Shown: positions 1 through 8,845 of the stretch, one piece after another | How the letters are laid out: each line of letters opens with the position of its first letter | Position numbering within the stretch: position 1 is the stretch's first letter | DNA from: Planctomycetota bacterium | GTDB lineage: Bacteria; Planctomycetota; Planctomycetia; Gemmatales; Gemmataceae | Direction of reading: 5' to 3' | Assembly: GCA_009920765.1 (NCBI GenBank) | Contig: RFZJ01000031.1 | Location: 1 to 42,560 of the forward strand | DNA: 42,560 nucleotides | The notes under the pieces: model-generated | The model's database searches: none | Seen by the model: only the letters and a program-made list of their open reading frames with translations | What the model was told of the DNA's origin: nothing | Program-made: the position numbers and the translations under genes

Positions 1-35
1 ATCAAACCCATCCGTTGATAAACATAAGAGAAAAA

Positions 36-93
36 TTCAGCCTCTGTCCCAATGATAGTTGCACGGATGCACAATCAAAAGACAAAGGCTGAA
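36..93 (-). terminator. Probable rho-independent terminator of the AhpD-like gene
   Basis: Read on the minus strand, TTCAGCCT (93-86) plus GTC (83-81) pairs with GAC (48-46) plus AGGCTGAA (43-36), and the stem is followed by a run of T. The loop is long (about 32 nt), which weakens the call. It lies directly downstream of the minus-strand AhpD-like gene. Confidence 0.5.
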
Positions 94-112
94 ATATTAA
101 TCTGACTACTGG

Positions 113-415
113 TTAATCAAGGCAATGCGCACCATGGGTGATGGCTGCGCCCATTCTAAGCAACGAGGCAATCATGATGGTTTCAGCAATTTCCTGTTCG
201 GTAACGCCTGCATGCTTGGCCTTTTCCTTATGGATTTCAAGGCAATAAGTGCATTGGGTGGTCATTGCAACTGCAAGTGCGATAAGCTCCTTGTTTTTGA
301 CGGAGATAGCGCCTTCCTGCATGACTTGCTTGCTAAATTGCCTATATGTGGCGTAAGCATCCGGAACAAGCTGGGGCATTTTTTTAAGTTTATCTAGCTG
401 CTTCATATCGTACAT
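113..415 (-). CDS. AhpD-like / carboxymuconolactone decarboxylase family protein
   Basis: A 100-residue protein of the AhpD-like fold. The diagnostic CxxCxxxH motif is complete: C55, C58 and H62 (CTYCLEIH), followed by the usual helix with a downstream His (H94). Family members with this motif are thiol-disulfide reductants or peroxidatic proteins, like mycobacterial AhpD, which reduces the peroxiredoxin AhpC. The length fits single-domain members. The start at 415 is favoured by a GGGAG ribosome-binding site 8 nt upstream; an in-frame Met four codons in has worse spacing. No ahpC or other redox gene is next to it, so the reduction partner is unknown and a general antioxidant role is inference. 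Confidence 0.85.
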   Translation of the reverse strand: MYDMKQLDKLKKMPQLVPDAYATYRQFSKQVMQEGAISVKNKELIALAVAMTTQCTYCLEIHKEKAKHAGVTEQEIAETIMIASLLRMGAAITHGAHCLD

Positions 416-718
416 GAATCAAACTCCCATTAGGATTAGGTAAATTAGACAACATGAAAAGTTTATAACGAACCACAGTCGAGTCACACTAAAAAATGTT
501 TGATTCGCTGAGTATCTAAAAGTGAGAATATTTTAAAGCTTGTGGATATTGTAATGCGATCCAACCTTTCCCAGTCCCCTTTAAACCTTTAATCCCCTAC
601 CTTTTGACACTGATTTATAAAACTTTTCTTTTTTTCCTTCAGGTTGGATTCCATAACTGGAGGGCTCCTGCGAATAATCTATATAGAAACATTGGCCCAT
701 TTTTTAAGGAACAATCTC
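416..718. other. Non-coding intergenic stretch between divergent genes
   Basis: About 300 nt, AT-rich, separating the divergent AhpD-like (minus) and PDZ-protein (plus) genes. The GGGAG ribosome-binding site of the minus gene is at 425-429. A TTGACA hexamer occurs at 604-609, but no fitting -10 element follows at normal spacing. I see no RNA gene and no further ORF here; the promoters for both neighbours presumably lie inside it. Confidence 0.5.
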
Positions 719-1273
719 ATGGTAAAACAAATCCTCAAACAATTACAAATTTTAGGTAGCCTCGCAGTGGTGGGCTTTTCGGCAGGATGGGCTGAAGCGC
801 AAATAGCATCTGCACCAGCTAATTTTAGGAGTGCTCCAACAGCTTCAAGGCAGGCTTATTCCTATGCCCCTCCTATTGCCCCCAATGGCTTCCAGCAAGG
901 CGGGTACAAAATTTCCTCCATCACCCCCGGATTTGCAGCAGATCGATATGGGTTTAAAAATGGCGATGTGATCATTCAAGTAAATGGAAAGCAATTCAGG
1001 ACCGAAGATGAGTTTAATGGGTTACTTCGCCAAAGCAGCTTTGGATCAAAAATCACCTATTTTGAAGCGGGATCAGGAATTGTAAAAATGCGGGAAGTCA
1101 AACATGTATTTGCAAGGCTTGGCATTTCGGGACAGATTGTCCCACTGAATGGCCCTAGCGTAATGCCTGCTACGCTTCCACCCGGGGCATTGCCACCAGG
1201 GCCAATAGGGCCGCCACCGGGCGCAATCATTCCCCCACAGCCCTCAGCAGGGCCGGTGTTACCCGGGATCTAA
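719..1273 (+). CDS. Secreted PDZ-domain protein with proline-rich tail
   Basis: A 184-residue protein. The ATG at 719 is chosen because AAGGA precedes it and the protein then begins with a signal peptide (MVKQILKQL, a hydrophobic segment, then AEAQ). Residues about 60-125 look like a PDZ domain: ISSITPGFAADRYGFKNGDVI has the carboxylate-binding and GDVI features of bacterial HtrA/RseP PDZ domains. The last 35 residues are rich in Pro and Gly (PPG repeats) and probably disordered. No protease domain is present, so this is a stand-alone PDZ protein that may bind unfolded or C-terminal peptides outside the cytoplasmic membrane. The function is inference. Confidence 0.7.
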   Translation: MVKQILKQLQILGSLAVVGFSAGWAEAQIASAPANFRSAPTASRQAYSYAPPIAPNGFQQGGYKISSITPGFAADRYGFKNGDVIIQVNGKQFRTEDEFNGLLRQSSFGSKITYFEAGSGIVKMREVKHVFARLGISGQIVPLNGPSVMPATLPPGALPPGPIGPPPGAIIPPQPSAGPVLPGI

Positions 1274-1283
1274 TTAATTAGAT
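1268..1283. repeat. 16-nt palindrome over the stop codon of the PDZ gene
   Basis: ATCTAATTAATTAGAT is a perfect palindrome that includes the TAA stop of the PDZ gene. It sits in the 17-nt gap before the convergent alpha/beta hydrolase gene. It is AT-rich and has no stable loop, so a terminator role is only possible; chance is a reasonable alternative. Confidence 0.3.
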
Positions 1284-1290
1284 ATCTGGT

Positions 1291-2127
1291 TTAGAGATCA
1301 ATTTGGCCAAGCCAAGTCTCAATGGCTTGCCAGACTTCCAACTTGCAGTCATCCTGCAATAAGACATGCCTGCCCTCGGGGATTTCGACATATGTTAGCA
1401 GGTCTTTTGGAGCTGCATCAGCAAATTGTCGAGATCCCAGATGGGAAGTAACTTTGTCGGCTGTGCCATGCAATAACAGAGTTGGGGTTTGTAATACTTG
1501 GGGATTTTTCAATAGCCTTTGAGCAGCTTTGGAGCATTGCAAATAAAGGCCGACTGAAACTTTGCGATGAATGAGCGGGTCGTTCTTAAAAGACTCGATA
1601 AATTCGCGATCACGCGAGAGATCCTCGTAATTCAACTTGTTATCAAACGCAAGTGATGAAGCAATCATATTAATCATTGCAGCGGAATTCTCAAGCCACC
1701 AGGGCAATTTAAAAGGAAGAGAAAGCCAGGGTGCAAGGGCGATGCAAGCATGAATGCTTTGAGGATAGTTCATGGAATATGCCAGGGCCAGTTGGCCTCC
1801 AAGGCTATTTCCCAAAAGAACAATCGGAATATCCGGGTGCATCTTTTCCAGCTCGCCTTGAAAAAGTCGAAGGTCATCAATCAAGGTTTCATAAGAAGCA
1901 GCATGTCCTCTGGGGCCTTCTGATTTTCCACAACCCCGCCTATCAAAACCATAAACAGCGAAACCTTTGTTTTCAAGTTTGCCTGCAATATGCTCATACC
2001 TTCCGGAATGGTCTGCCAAACCATGCACACACCAAATAATGCACTTGATGGGGCATTCAGGTTGCCAACCTTGCCAGTAAAGGCGCAACCTATCCTTACC
2101 GAGAAAATTACCTTCAAAATGATACAT
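1291..2127 (-). CDS. Alpha/beta hydrolase, monoacylglycerol lipase/lysophospholipase-like
   Basis: A 278-residue serine hydrolase of the Hydrolase_4 (serine aminopeptidase S33-like) group, the fold of monoglyceride lipases and lysophospholipase PldB. The nucleophile elbow is GNSLGG with S108. The remaining triad is probably D224 (LHGTADKV) and H254 (EGRHVLLQD). The early VHGLADHSGRY segment and DRRGCGKSEGPRG are typical of this subgroup. No signal peptide is visible, so it is probably cytoplasmic. It is transcribed towards the PDZ gene and divergently from yjbQ. Lipid ester hydrolysis is likely from the family; the natural substrate is unknown. Confidence 0.85.
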   Translation of the reverse strand: MYHFEGNFLGKDRLRLYWQGWQPECPIKCIIWCVHGLADHSGRYEHIAGKLENKGFAVYGFDRRGCGKSEGPRGHAASYETLIDDLRLFQGELEKMHPDIPIVLLGNSLGGQLALAYSMNYPQSIHACIALAPWLSLPFKLPWWLENSAAMINMIASSLAFDNKLNYEDLSRDREFIESFKNDPLIHRKVSVGLYLQCSKAAQRLLKNPQVLQTPTLLLHGTADKVTSHLGSRQFADAAPKDLLTYVEIPEGRHVLLQDDCKLEVWQAIETWLGQIDL

Positions 2128-2180
2128 CTAGCTTTTAACCTTCTTCTGCCTTTTACCATTGGCCGATAAAAAATCTTAAC

Positions 2181-2189
2181 TGATATAAT
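2181..2189 (+). promoter_or_regulatory. Extended -10 promoter candidate for yjbQ-like gene
   Basis: TGATATAAT at 2181-2189 matches the extended -10 consensus (TGnTATAAT) exactly. It is about 52 nt before the ATG at 2242. A weak TTGGCC lies at 2159-2164 with a long 19-nt spacer, as is usual where an extended -10 compensates. A small CTGCATTTGCAG hairpin follows near the expected transcript start. Confidence 0.4.
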
Positions 2190-2241
2190 ACCATCTGCAT
2201 TTGCAGAAATTCAAAATACCTTGTTTGTCAGGAGCATTACC

Positions 2242-2664
2242 ATGAAATCCACCACTGAACATCTTACTTTCAATCTTCCCGAAAGAATGGCCTTTTTAAA
2301 TATAACCTCTCAGGTTGAAAATATCGTCAAAAAAAGTGGCATAAAGGAAGGACTTATGCTTTGTAATGCCATGCATATCACCGCCTCGGTTTTCATCAAT
2401 GACGATGAACCAGGGTTACACCACGATTACAAAAAATGGTTGGAAGCATTGGCACCCTTCAATCCTTCAGCGCAAATCTACCACCACAACCGCACCGGAG
2501 AAGATAATGCAGATGCCCATATGAAACGGCAGATAATGGGCCGCGAGGTCGTGGTTGCAATAACCCAGGGAAGGCTGGATTTCGGCCCTTGGGAACAAAT
2601 CTTTTATGGGGAGTTCGATGGTAACAGGCCCAAGCGCGTACTTGTAAAAGTTTTGGGGGAATGA
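2242..2664 (+). CDS. YjbQ/UPF0047 family protein
   Basis: A 140-residue single-domain protein of the UPF0047/YjbQ family, at the family's usual length. Conserved parts visible are the [21 protein letters not shown] segment with clustered His/Asp, [13 protein letters not shown], and the late [19 protein letters not shown] signature. Members are annotated as secondary thiamine-phosphate synthase because E. coli YjbQ has weak activity of that kind; the real role is unsettled. The ATG at 2242 is preferred over an upstream TTG (2221) because AGGAG lies 7 nt before it. It appears monocistronic and divergent from the hydrolase gene. Confidence 0.85.
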   Translation: MKSTTEHLTFNLPERMAFLNITSQVENIVKKSGIKEGLMLCNAMHITASVFINDDEPGLHHDYKKWLEALAPFNPSAQIYHHNRTGEDNADAHMKRQIMGREVVVAITQGRLDFGPWEQIFYGEFDGNRPKRVLVKVLGE

Positions 2665-2758
2665 GTGTTTAACTTTTTCCCAATCCTTGTGAAGCAGGCT
2701 TCATCATGCTAACTTGAATCCCATGAATTTCAAATTTCCACTCCTTGAAGGGTGATTG

Positions 2759-3973
2759 ATGGAGGTCAACAATTCCACTCAAATTATCCACGTTGACATG
2801 GATGCTTTTTTTGCATCCATCGAGCAATTAGATAATCCCTCCCTGAAGGGTCGGCCTGTTATTGTTGGTGGTAAGCCGGGGGGCCGAGGCGTTGTTAGTG
2901 CTGCTTCCTACGAGGCGCGGGTATTTGGCGTACACAGTGCGATGCCTTTAAAAACAGCTCTTAAGCTTTGCCCACGGGGGGTGTTTCTTCCGGTTCGATT
3001 TGCAAGATATGGCGAAATCAGCAAACATATCAGAGAAATATTTCATCATTATACACCCATGGTAGAACCATTGAGCAGTGATGAAGCGTTTCTTGATGTC
3101 AAAGGAAGCGAAGGTCTTTTTGGGTCTGCAGAAACCATAGGTCGAAAAATCAAGGAAGAGATATTAAAAGAAACTGGGCTTACTGCCTCGGTGGGCGTGG
3201 CGCCTAATAAATTTCTGGCAAAGCTTGCAAGTGACCTGAAAAAACCCGATGGGTTTGTTGTCATCACTCCAGATAAGATTCGTGAAATTCTAGATCCATT
3301 GCCCGTAGGCAGATTATGGGGGGTGGGCAAAAAAGCGGAATTAAGGCTTCATGCGCTGGGCTATAAAACCATCGGTCAAATAGCTTTAGCAAACCCAAAG
3401 GCGTTGGAAATGGCATTTGGGCCATCTGCGATTCATTTATGGGAATTGGCAAAAGGCATCGATTCCCGGGTGGTCACGCCCGATCGATTGGCAAAATCTT
3501 TAAGTGCTGATGTCACTTTTTCAGAAGATATCGAAGACAAAGAAGTGCTCGGGGAAAAACTATTGGATCTTGTGGAACATTTGGGCGCCCGGCTTCGAAA
3601 AAAAGAAATCAAAGCAGGTGTGATCGAGGTAAAGCTTCGATCCTCGGATTTTGAAACCCGAAGCGTTTCTAAAACCCTTCTCGAACCCGCAAATGAAACC
3701 CTGCTCTTATGGGCTGAAGCAAAAGTACTTTTAAAAAAATTGCTTCAATTTGACCTATTGCCCGCTAGGCTGATAAGCGTTGGGGCAGTAAGATTAGTGC
3801 GCCCAGGCGAGGTCCAAGGGGGGCTTTTTGACACAAAAATAATACAAAAGCTTGGAGAAATAGATCGTACATTGGATGCAATCAAGGCAAAATTCGGGGC
3901 TGAAGCCATCGGAAGGGGTGTTTTTCTCACTTCTGATGACAAAAAAAGCAAGAAAGAGCAAAAGGAACACTAG
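2759..3973 (+). CDS. dinB: DNA polymerase IV (Y-family translesion polymerase)
   Basis: A 404-residue Y-family DNA polymerase. The palm motifs are intact: HVDMDAFFASIEQ near the N-terminus and SSDEAFLDV, which supply the metal-binding carboxylates, and SVGVAPNKFLAKLASDLKKP, typical of Pol IV. A helix-hairpin-helix-like segment (LWGVGKKAELRL) and the little-finger domain follow. The C-terminus is short and Lys-rich (KKSKKEQKEH); no clear beta-clamp binding peptide stands out apart from a possible QGGLF. The ATG at 2759 is preceded by GAAGGG 6 nt upstream; an overlapping TTG at 2756 is an alternative. It performs error-prone bypass synthesis at damaged template. No LexA box was recognised upstream. 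Confidence 0.95.
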   Translation: MEVNNSTQIIHVDMDAFFASIEQLDNPSLKGRPVIVGGKPGGRGVVSAASYEARVFGVHSAMPLKTALKLCPRGVFLPVRFARYGEISKHIREIFHHYTPMVEPLSSDEAFLDVKGSEGLFGSAETIGRKIKEEILKETGLTASVGVAPNKFLAKLASDLKKPDGFVVITPDKIREILDPLPVGRLWGVGKKAELRLHALGYKTIGQIALANPKALEMAFGPSAIHLWELAKGIDSRVVTPDRLAKSLSADVTFSEDIEDKEVLGEKLLDLVEHLGARLRKKEIKAGVIEVKLRSSDFETRSVSKTLLEPANETLLLWAEAKVLLKKLLQFDLLPARLISVGAVRLVRPGEVQGGLFDTKIIQKLGEIDRTLDAIKAKFGAEAIGRGVFLTSDDKKSKKEQKEH

Positions 3974-3979
3974 TACCCC

Positions 3980-4008
3980 TTGTTTTAGAAGGTATTTTTA
4001 CCTAAATT
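3980..4008 (+). promoter_or_regulatory. Weak promoter candidate for the tRNA gene
   Basis: TTGTTT (3980-3985), a 17-nt spacer and TAAATT (4003-4008) would start a transcript about 18 nt before the mature tRNA end. Each hexamer matches consensus in 4 of 6 positions. The same stretch contains a short AGGTA-TTTT-TACCT hairpin that could instead end dinB transcription. Confidence 0.25.
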
Positions 4009-4032
4009 TTTCATTAGCCAGTGCTAACATAA

Positions 4033-4105
4033 GGCGACGTAGCTCAGCGGTTAGAGCAGGGTCTTCATAAGGCCAAGGTCGCTGGTTCAATTCCAGCCGT
4101 CGCTA
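4033..4105 (+). tRNA. tRNA with CAT anticodon (elongator Met, or Ile2)
   Basis: A full cloverleaf of 73 nt. The acceptor stem GGCGACG pairs with CGTCGCT, with a G-U first pair and discriminator A. The D arm is GCTC-AGCGGTTA-GAGC. The anticodon arm is GGGTC-TTCATAA-GGCCA, with anticodon CAT and an outer G-A mismatch. The variable loop is AGGTC and the T arm GCTGG-TTCAATT-CCAGC. The 3' CCA is not encoded. It is not an initiator tRNA, because the first pair is G-U rather than an unpaired C-A. The G1-U72 pair is seen in elongator tRNA-Met of some bacteria, while the T-arm/variable-loop sequence resembles lysidine-modified tRNA-Ile2. Identity between these two is not settled. Confidence 0.9.
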
Positions 4106-4227
4106 TTTTCTCCTCGATTAAGTAATCTTTCTTACAAATCTTGCAGGATCTTAATCTTCCCTTAAGATTCCGTTTGCTAATTTATACTTTTGGCAACTCT
4201 GTTCGCATTGATCCAAAGAGAACCACG

Positions 4228-5508
4228 ATGGCAACAAATCGAATTTTCCTTTTCCTTGCAACCTTGATACTTCCATTGGTAATTTCAAATAACAGCAAGG
4301 CACAAAACTGGCCCCAATTCCGGGGACCCGACGGCAATGCTTTTAGTGCAGACAACAACATTCCTTCCAGTTGGGACGATTCCAAAAATATGCTTTGGAA
4401 ATGCGACCTCCCCGGGAAAGGATCATCAAGCCCCATCGTTTGGAAAAACAATATTTTCGTTACCTGTTTCACCAACTCTGCATCAGGCATTGAACGATCT
4501 TTGGTTTGCATCGATAAAAATTCGGGCAAAGTTTTGTGGAAGGCTTCTGTAAAATCGGATGCACAAGACGACCCCTACTCGGGCTACCTGACCCAGCATG
4601 GGTATGCAAGCAGCACTCCTGCAACCGATGGCGAATCAATATTTGTATTCTTTGGTAAGGCGGGCGTGGTTGCATTTGATTTTTCAGGAAAAGAACTCTG
4701 GAAAACCAGTGCCGGCGTAAAATCCGGAAACCGCAAGTGGGGCTCTGCATCAAGCGTCATACTGCATAAGGATTTGGTGATTGTAAACGCCTCTGAAGAA
4801 AGCAGGGCGATCATCGGTCTGAACAAAAAAACCGGGGCCGAAGTTTGGAAAGCCCAAGGGGACAAAATCGAACTCTCTTACAGCACACCTTTTATTTTCA
4901 ACGCATCCCCCGAAAAACAACTTATCATCGTTCCAGTGCCCACCGAAATCTGGGCCATCAACCCCGAAAATGGAAAGCTGACCTGGTTCGCTGAAACATC
5001 TCTCAATGGCAATATCTCGCCCACCATTGCTGCAAAGGATAATCTTTTGTTTTGCTTTGGCGGATTCCCCCAGACTAAAGCCGTTGCGTTGAAAGCAGAA
5101 GGAAAAGGCGATCTTTCAAAGAACATCGTCTGGACCAGCAACGATTCCTCTTATGTGCCCTCCCCCGTCATTAAGGGCGAGCATTTGTATTGGATCAACG
5201 ACCGCGGCCTGGCTTATTGTGCTGAAGCTGCAACGGGTAAAATCATTTACAAAGAGCGGCTACCCATGAAATCTTCAGGGGGCGTTGCCCGCCCTGTTTA
5301 TGCCTCCATGATTTTGGTCCAAGATAAATTAATCGCAGTCACCAGGCAGGAGGGCACCTTCGTTATCGATGCCAACCCCAGCTTTAAACTCATATCCCAC
5401 AATAAAATCTCGGAAGAAGGCGATTTTAATGCTTCTCCCGCCATTAGTGAGGGAAAACTTTTTCTCCGCTCCGATAATCGCCTTTATTGCATCAGCAATC
5501 CACGGTAG
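4228..5508 (+). CDS. Secreted PQQ-like beta-propeller repeat protein
   Basis: A 426-residue protein with a signal peptide (MATNRIFLFLATLILPLVIS, cleavage near SKAQ). It then has the WPQFRGPDGNAFSADNNIP opening that is very common in planctomycete outer-compartment PQQ-like proteins. Repeated motifs such as GKVLWKASV, GKELWKTS, GAEVWKAQ and GKLTWFAE mark the blades of a pyrrolo-quinoline-quinone-type beta-propeller. No cytochrome c motif and no dehydrogenase catalytic segment were seen, so it may be a BamB-like or scaffold propeller and not a quinoprotein enzyme. The ATG at 4228 is chosen because the signal peptide starts there; upstream codons encode no sensible N-terminus. A TATACT box is at 4183-4188. 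Confidence 0.85.
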   Translation: MATNRIFLFLATLILPLVISNNSKAQNWPQFRGPDGNAFSADNNIPSSWDDSKNMLWKCDLPGKGSSSPIVWKNNIFVTCFTNSASGIERSLVCIDKNSGKVLWKASVKSDAQDDPYSGYLTQHGYASSTPATDGESIFVFFGKAGVVAFDFSGKELWKTSAGVKSGNRKWGSASSVILHKDLVIVNASEESRAIIGLNKKTGAEVWKAQGDKIELSYSTPFIFNASPEKQLIIVPVPTEIWAINPENGKLTWFAETSLNGNISPTIAAKDNLLFCFGGFPQTKAVALKAEGKGDLSKNIVWTSNDSSYVPSPVIKGEHLYWINDRGLAYCAEAATGKIIYKERLPMKSSGGVARPVYASMILVQDKLIAVTRQEGTFVIDANPSFKLISHNKISEEGDFNASPAISEGKLFLRSDNRLYCISNPR

Positions 5509-5597
5509 ATGCATTTCAACTTAAAGTTTCAAAATCAATTTTGCACCGGAATAATTTCGCTGTATCTTATTGGAATAACACACCAAGAGGACTTCCC

Positions 5598-7325
5598 ATG
5601 AATTATTCCCTGGCTTCTTTCTGCGCTTTACTTCTATCAACCTCGATCACACTCGCCCAAGCACCTGACCTCATAATCCATAATGCCAAAATCGTTACCG
5701 TAGATGACAAATTCACCATCGTTCAAGCCATGGCAATCAAGGATGGAAAAATCCTGAAGACAGGCAGCAATGAGGAAGTGCTGAAAACCAAAGGCGCCAG
5801 CACCATTGTAAAAGATGTTGAAGGCAAGACAGTTCTTCCGGGCCTGATCGATTCTCATGTTCATCCCGCAGGCGCAGCCATGCATGAGTTCGACCACCCC
5901 ATTCCACCATTTGAAACCATCCAGGATGTTCTTGATTACATCAAAGCCCGCGCCAAGGTTCTTCCCAAGGGCGAATGGATTGTTTTAAGACAGGTCTTTA
6001 TCACCAGGCTTAAGGAGCAGCGCTACCCAACCAAGGCCGAAATGGATGCTGCAGCCCCTTCGCACCCGGTCCTCTATTCAACGGGGCCAGATGCCTCGCT
6101 TAATTCCCTTGCGCTTAAGTTAAGCAAGATCGACAAGGATTTTAAAGTGAATGATGGTGGCGCAGGTCAGGTTGAAAAAGATGTAAAAACAGGCGAACCT
6201 ACGGGCATTTTGCGAAACTGCACCCGCTTTGTCAAAACCTCGCAACCTTCACAAAGGCAACCTACTGAAGCCGACAATATTGAACGATTGCATCTGCTTC
6301 TTAAGGATTACAACAGCGTGGGATTAACAGGCATCATTGACCGCGGTGCTGGAGCCTCCTCGCTTGAAAGATTTAAAAAGCTCAAGGATGCCGATAAACT
6401 CACCATCCGCCTGGCTGCCTCATACTCCATGGGTACAAGCAGCCCGCTGGAAACTCTTGAACAAGATATCGCAAAGCTTGCCTCCCATCCAATGCGTGCT
6501 CCCGACAACATGATTCGCATCATTGGCATCAAGATATTTTTGGACGGCGGCATGCTGACAGGCAGCGCTTATATGCAAAAACCCTGGGGCCTCAGCAAAA
6601 TATATTCCATCGATGACCCAACCTACCGCGGGCTTCTTTTTCTTTCCCGCGACAAACTTCTTGGCATGGCTCATGCCACGGTTAAAAATGGCATGCAATT
6701 CACGGCCCACACAGTAGGCGATGGAGCAGTGGAAACTTTGGTGGGCGTTTACGAAGAAATCAACCGCACAACTCCGGTAAGAAACACCCGACCTTGCATC
6801 ACCCATTCGAATTTCATGTTCAAAGATGCAGTCGAAAAAATGCCCAAAATTGGCATCGTTGCAGATATTCAGCCAGCATGGCTTTACCTCGACAGCCATA
6901 CCTTGGTTTCGCAATTCGGCGTCGAAAGACTGGAGTACTTCCAACCCTTGCAAAGCATTTTTAAAGCAGGCGGGATAGTGGGTGGCGGATCGGATCATAT
7001 GCAGCGCATTGATTCGATGAACTCGGTCAACCCTTACAACCCTTTTCTAGGCATGAGCGTTGCAATCAACCGCAAAGGAAAATATTACCCCCAGAAACTT
7101 CGACCCGAACAAGCATTAACCCGCGAGCAGGCGATTCGTTTCTACACCATGAATAACGCTCATCTGATGTTCCTCGAAAAGGAAACCGGATCTCTAGAAG
7201 TCGGTAAACAAGGCGATTTCATCGTTCTTGATCGTGACATTATTACTTGCGATGAAAATGCTATTGCCCAAACCAAATGCCTTGCGACTTATCTTTCAGG
7301 CAAGCAGGTACATGGCGTAAAATAA
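5598..7325 (+). CDS. Secreted metal-dependent amidohydrolase, YtcJ/AepA-like
   Basis: A 575-residue member of the amidohydrolase family 3 (YtcJ-like, formerly AepA). A signal peptide (MNYSLASFCALLLSTSITLA) precedes the N-terminal beta-sandwich (APDLIIHNAKIVTVDD). The first metal motif is LPGLIDSHVHP with H87 and H89. Further likely metal or catalytic positions are in FTAHTVGDGA, ITHSNFM and GGGSDHM. The C-terminal GSLEVGKQGDFIVLDRD completes the sandwich. The start at 5598 has AAGAGG 7 nt upstream. Homologues hydrolyse N-acyl or cyclic amide substrates; the substrate here is unknown. It is convergent with icd and ends at a strong hairpin. Confidence 0.88.
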   Translation: MNYSLASFCALLLSTSITLAQAPDLIIHNAKIVTVDDKFTIVQAMAIKDGKILKTGSNEEVLKTKGASTIVKDVEGKTVLPGLIDSHVHPAGAAMHEFDHPIPPFETIQDVLDYIKARAKVLPKGEWIVLRQVFITRLKEQRYPTKAEMDAAAPSHPVLYSTGPDASLNSLALKLSKIDKDFKVNDGGAGQVEKDVKTGEPTGILRNCTRFVKTSQPSQRQPTEADNIERLHLLLKDYNSVGLTGIIDRGAGASSLERFKKLKDADKLTIRLAASYSMGTSSPLETLEQDIAKLASHPMRAPDNMIRIIGIKIFLDGGMLTGSAYMQKPWGLSKIYSIDDPTYRGLLFLSRDKLLGMAHATVKNGMQFTAHTVGDGAVETLVGVYEEINRTTPVRNTRPCITHSNFMFKDAVEKMPKIGIVADIQPAWLYLDSHTLVSQFGVERLEYFQPLQSIFKAGGIVGGGSDHMQRIDSMNSVNPYNPFLGMSVAINRKGKYYPQKLRPEQALTREQAIRFYTMNNAHLMFLEKETGSLEVGKQGDFIVLDRDIITCDENAIAQTKCLATYLSGKQVHGVK

Positions 7326-7327
7326 AA

Positions 7328-7360
7328 CATCGTTCCTGGAATCAAACTCCGGGAACGATG
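7328..7360. terminator. Terminator-like hairpin between convergent genes
   Basis: CATCGTTCCTGGA (7328-7340) pairs with TCCGGGAACGATG (7348-7360) over 13 bp with one G-T wobble and a 7-nt loop. It sits in the 64-nt gap between the amidohydrolase and icd stop codons, so it can act for either strand. There is no long T-run, so it may work as an attenuating or 3'-protecting hairpin rather than a classic intrinsic terminator. Confidence 0.7.
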
Positions 7361-7389
7361 CTTGTATGATTAATCTTCGATTCAATCAA

Positions 7390-8685
7390 TTACATATGGG
7401 CGATCAAGGCAGTACCAAATTCACTGCATTTGATTTCCTTGCCACCTTCCATCTGGCGCGCAAAATCGTAAGTCACCTGCTTTGCACCAATGGCACCGTC
7501 CATGCCCTTGATGATCAAATCAGCAGCTTCTATCCAACCCATATAACGAAGCATCATTTCGCCTGAAAGAACAACAGAACCGGGGTTTACCCGATCCAGG
7601 TCTGCATACTTGGGGGCAGTACCATGGGTTGCTTCAAAAATTGCATGGCCAGTCAAATAGTTGATGTTACCACCGGGAGCAATACCAATCCCGCCCACTT
7701 GCGCAGCAAGTGCATCAGAAAGATAATCCCCGTTTAGGTTCAAGGTTGCGATTACGTCAAAATCTTCTGGGCGGGTTAAAACTTGCTGCAGCGTGATATC
7801 TGCAATGGCATCCTTGATAAGAATTTTACCCGATGCCAAGGCTGCTTTTTGTTCTTGGTTAGCAGCATCTTCGCCTTTTGCCTTCTTGGTGCGTTCCCAT
7901 TGTTCCCAAGTGTAAGTCTGGGCGCCAAACTCTTTTTCTGCAAGCTCGTAGCCCCAAATACGAAATGCACCCTCGGTGTACTTCATGATGTTGCCCTTAT
8001 GAACCAGTGTAACGCTCTTGCGCTTATTGGTAATCGCATATTGAATCGCCGAGCGTATTAGGCGTTGGCTGCCATCCCGGGAAACAGGCTTGATGCCAAT
8101 CCCGGTGCTTTCTGGAAAGCGGATCTTCGAAAACTCCTTGGGAAAGTTTTCTTTGAACAGTTTGATGAACTTGTTATTGGCCTCGGTGCCTTGTTCAAAT
8201 TCAATCCCAGCATAGATATCTTCAGTGTTTTCACGGAAGATCACCATATCAACCTTTTCGGGATGCTTAACGGGGGAAGGCACGCCTTTGAACCAGCGCA
8301 CCGGCCTTAAGCAGACATAAAGGTCAAGCATTTGGCGCAATGCCACATTCAATGAGCGAATGCCACCACCAATCGGAGTGGTCAATGGGCCCTTGATGCC
8401 AACCAGAAAATCCTTGAACGCCTCAACCGTTTCATCAGGAAGCCAGTTGTTGAATTGCTTGAAGGATTTTTCACCAGCGAAGACTTCAACCCAAGCGATT
8501 TTCTTTTTGCCACCATACGCTTTTTCAACCGCAGCATCCAAGACCCGGACTGCAGAGCGCCAGATGTCTGGGCCAGTTCCATCCCCTTCAATGAAGGGAA
8601 TGATTGGATGGTCGGGCACATGAAGTTTACCATTGGTAATGGTAATTTTGTCCCCTTTGGGAACTTTGATGTGGGTATAAGCCAT
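7390..8685 (-). CDS. icd: NADP-dependent isocitrate dehydrogenase
   Basis: A 431-residue enzyme of the TCA cycle that oxidatively decarboxylates isocitrate to 2-oxoglutarate. The family features are all visible: [14 protein letters not shown] near the start, the isocitrate-binding [10 protein letters not shown] loop containing the regulatory Ser equivalent, [29 protein letters not shown], the metal-binding [12 protein letters not shown] and [11 protein letters not shown] near the cofactor site. Length and motifs match the E. coli-type dimeric enzyme. The ATG has GAGGA 8 nt upstream. It is a single gene, divergent from the amidohydrolase that follows and convergent with the YtcJ-like gene. Confidence 0.97.
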   Translation of the reverse strand: MAYTHIKVPKGDKITITNGKLHVPDHPIIPFIEGDGTGPDIWRSAVRVLDAAVEKAYGGKKKIAWVEVFAGEKSFKQFNNWLPDETVEAFKDFLVGIKGPLTTPIGGGIRSLNVALRQMLDLYVCLRPVRWFKGVPSPVKHPEKVDMVIFRENTEDIYAGIEFEQGTEANNKFIKLFKENFPKEFSKIRFPESTGIGIKPVSRDGSQRLIRSAIQYAITNKRKSVTLVHKGNIMKYTEGAFRIWGYELAEKEFGAQTYTWEQWERTKKAKGEDAANQEQKAALASGKILIKDAIADITLQQVLTRPEDFDVIATLNLNGDYLSDALAAQVGGIGIAPGGNINYLTGHAIFEATHGTAPKYADLDRVNPGSVVLSGEMMLRYMGWIEAADLIIKGMDGAIGAKQVTYDFARQMEGGKEIKCSEFGTALIAHM

Positions 8686-8845
8686 GGTAGGCAGTCCTCG
8701 TTAAGTTAAAACAATTACAAACACACAGTGATAGATTAATATATGACATGGGATGGGTTTAAGTCGAGCATAAGAACTGTAAACCGGGTATTTTTATTTT
8801 CATTAAAACTCGGACTGAATTCTCCTGGAAAAAGAAGGGCAAACC

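Noticed and set aside
604..609. TTGACA hexamer upstream of the PDZ gene
   Set aside because: A perfect -35 hexamer, but no acceptable -10 sequence occurs 16-18 nt downstream.
4228..5508. Reading the beta-propeller protein as a PQQ-dependent dehydrogenase
   Set aside because: It is shorter than such enzymes (426 versus about 600 residues), and no catalytic Asp/Ca-binding segment or cytochrome motif was recognised.
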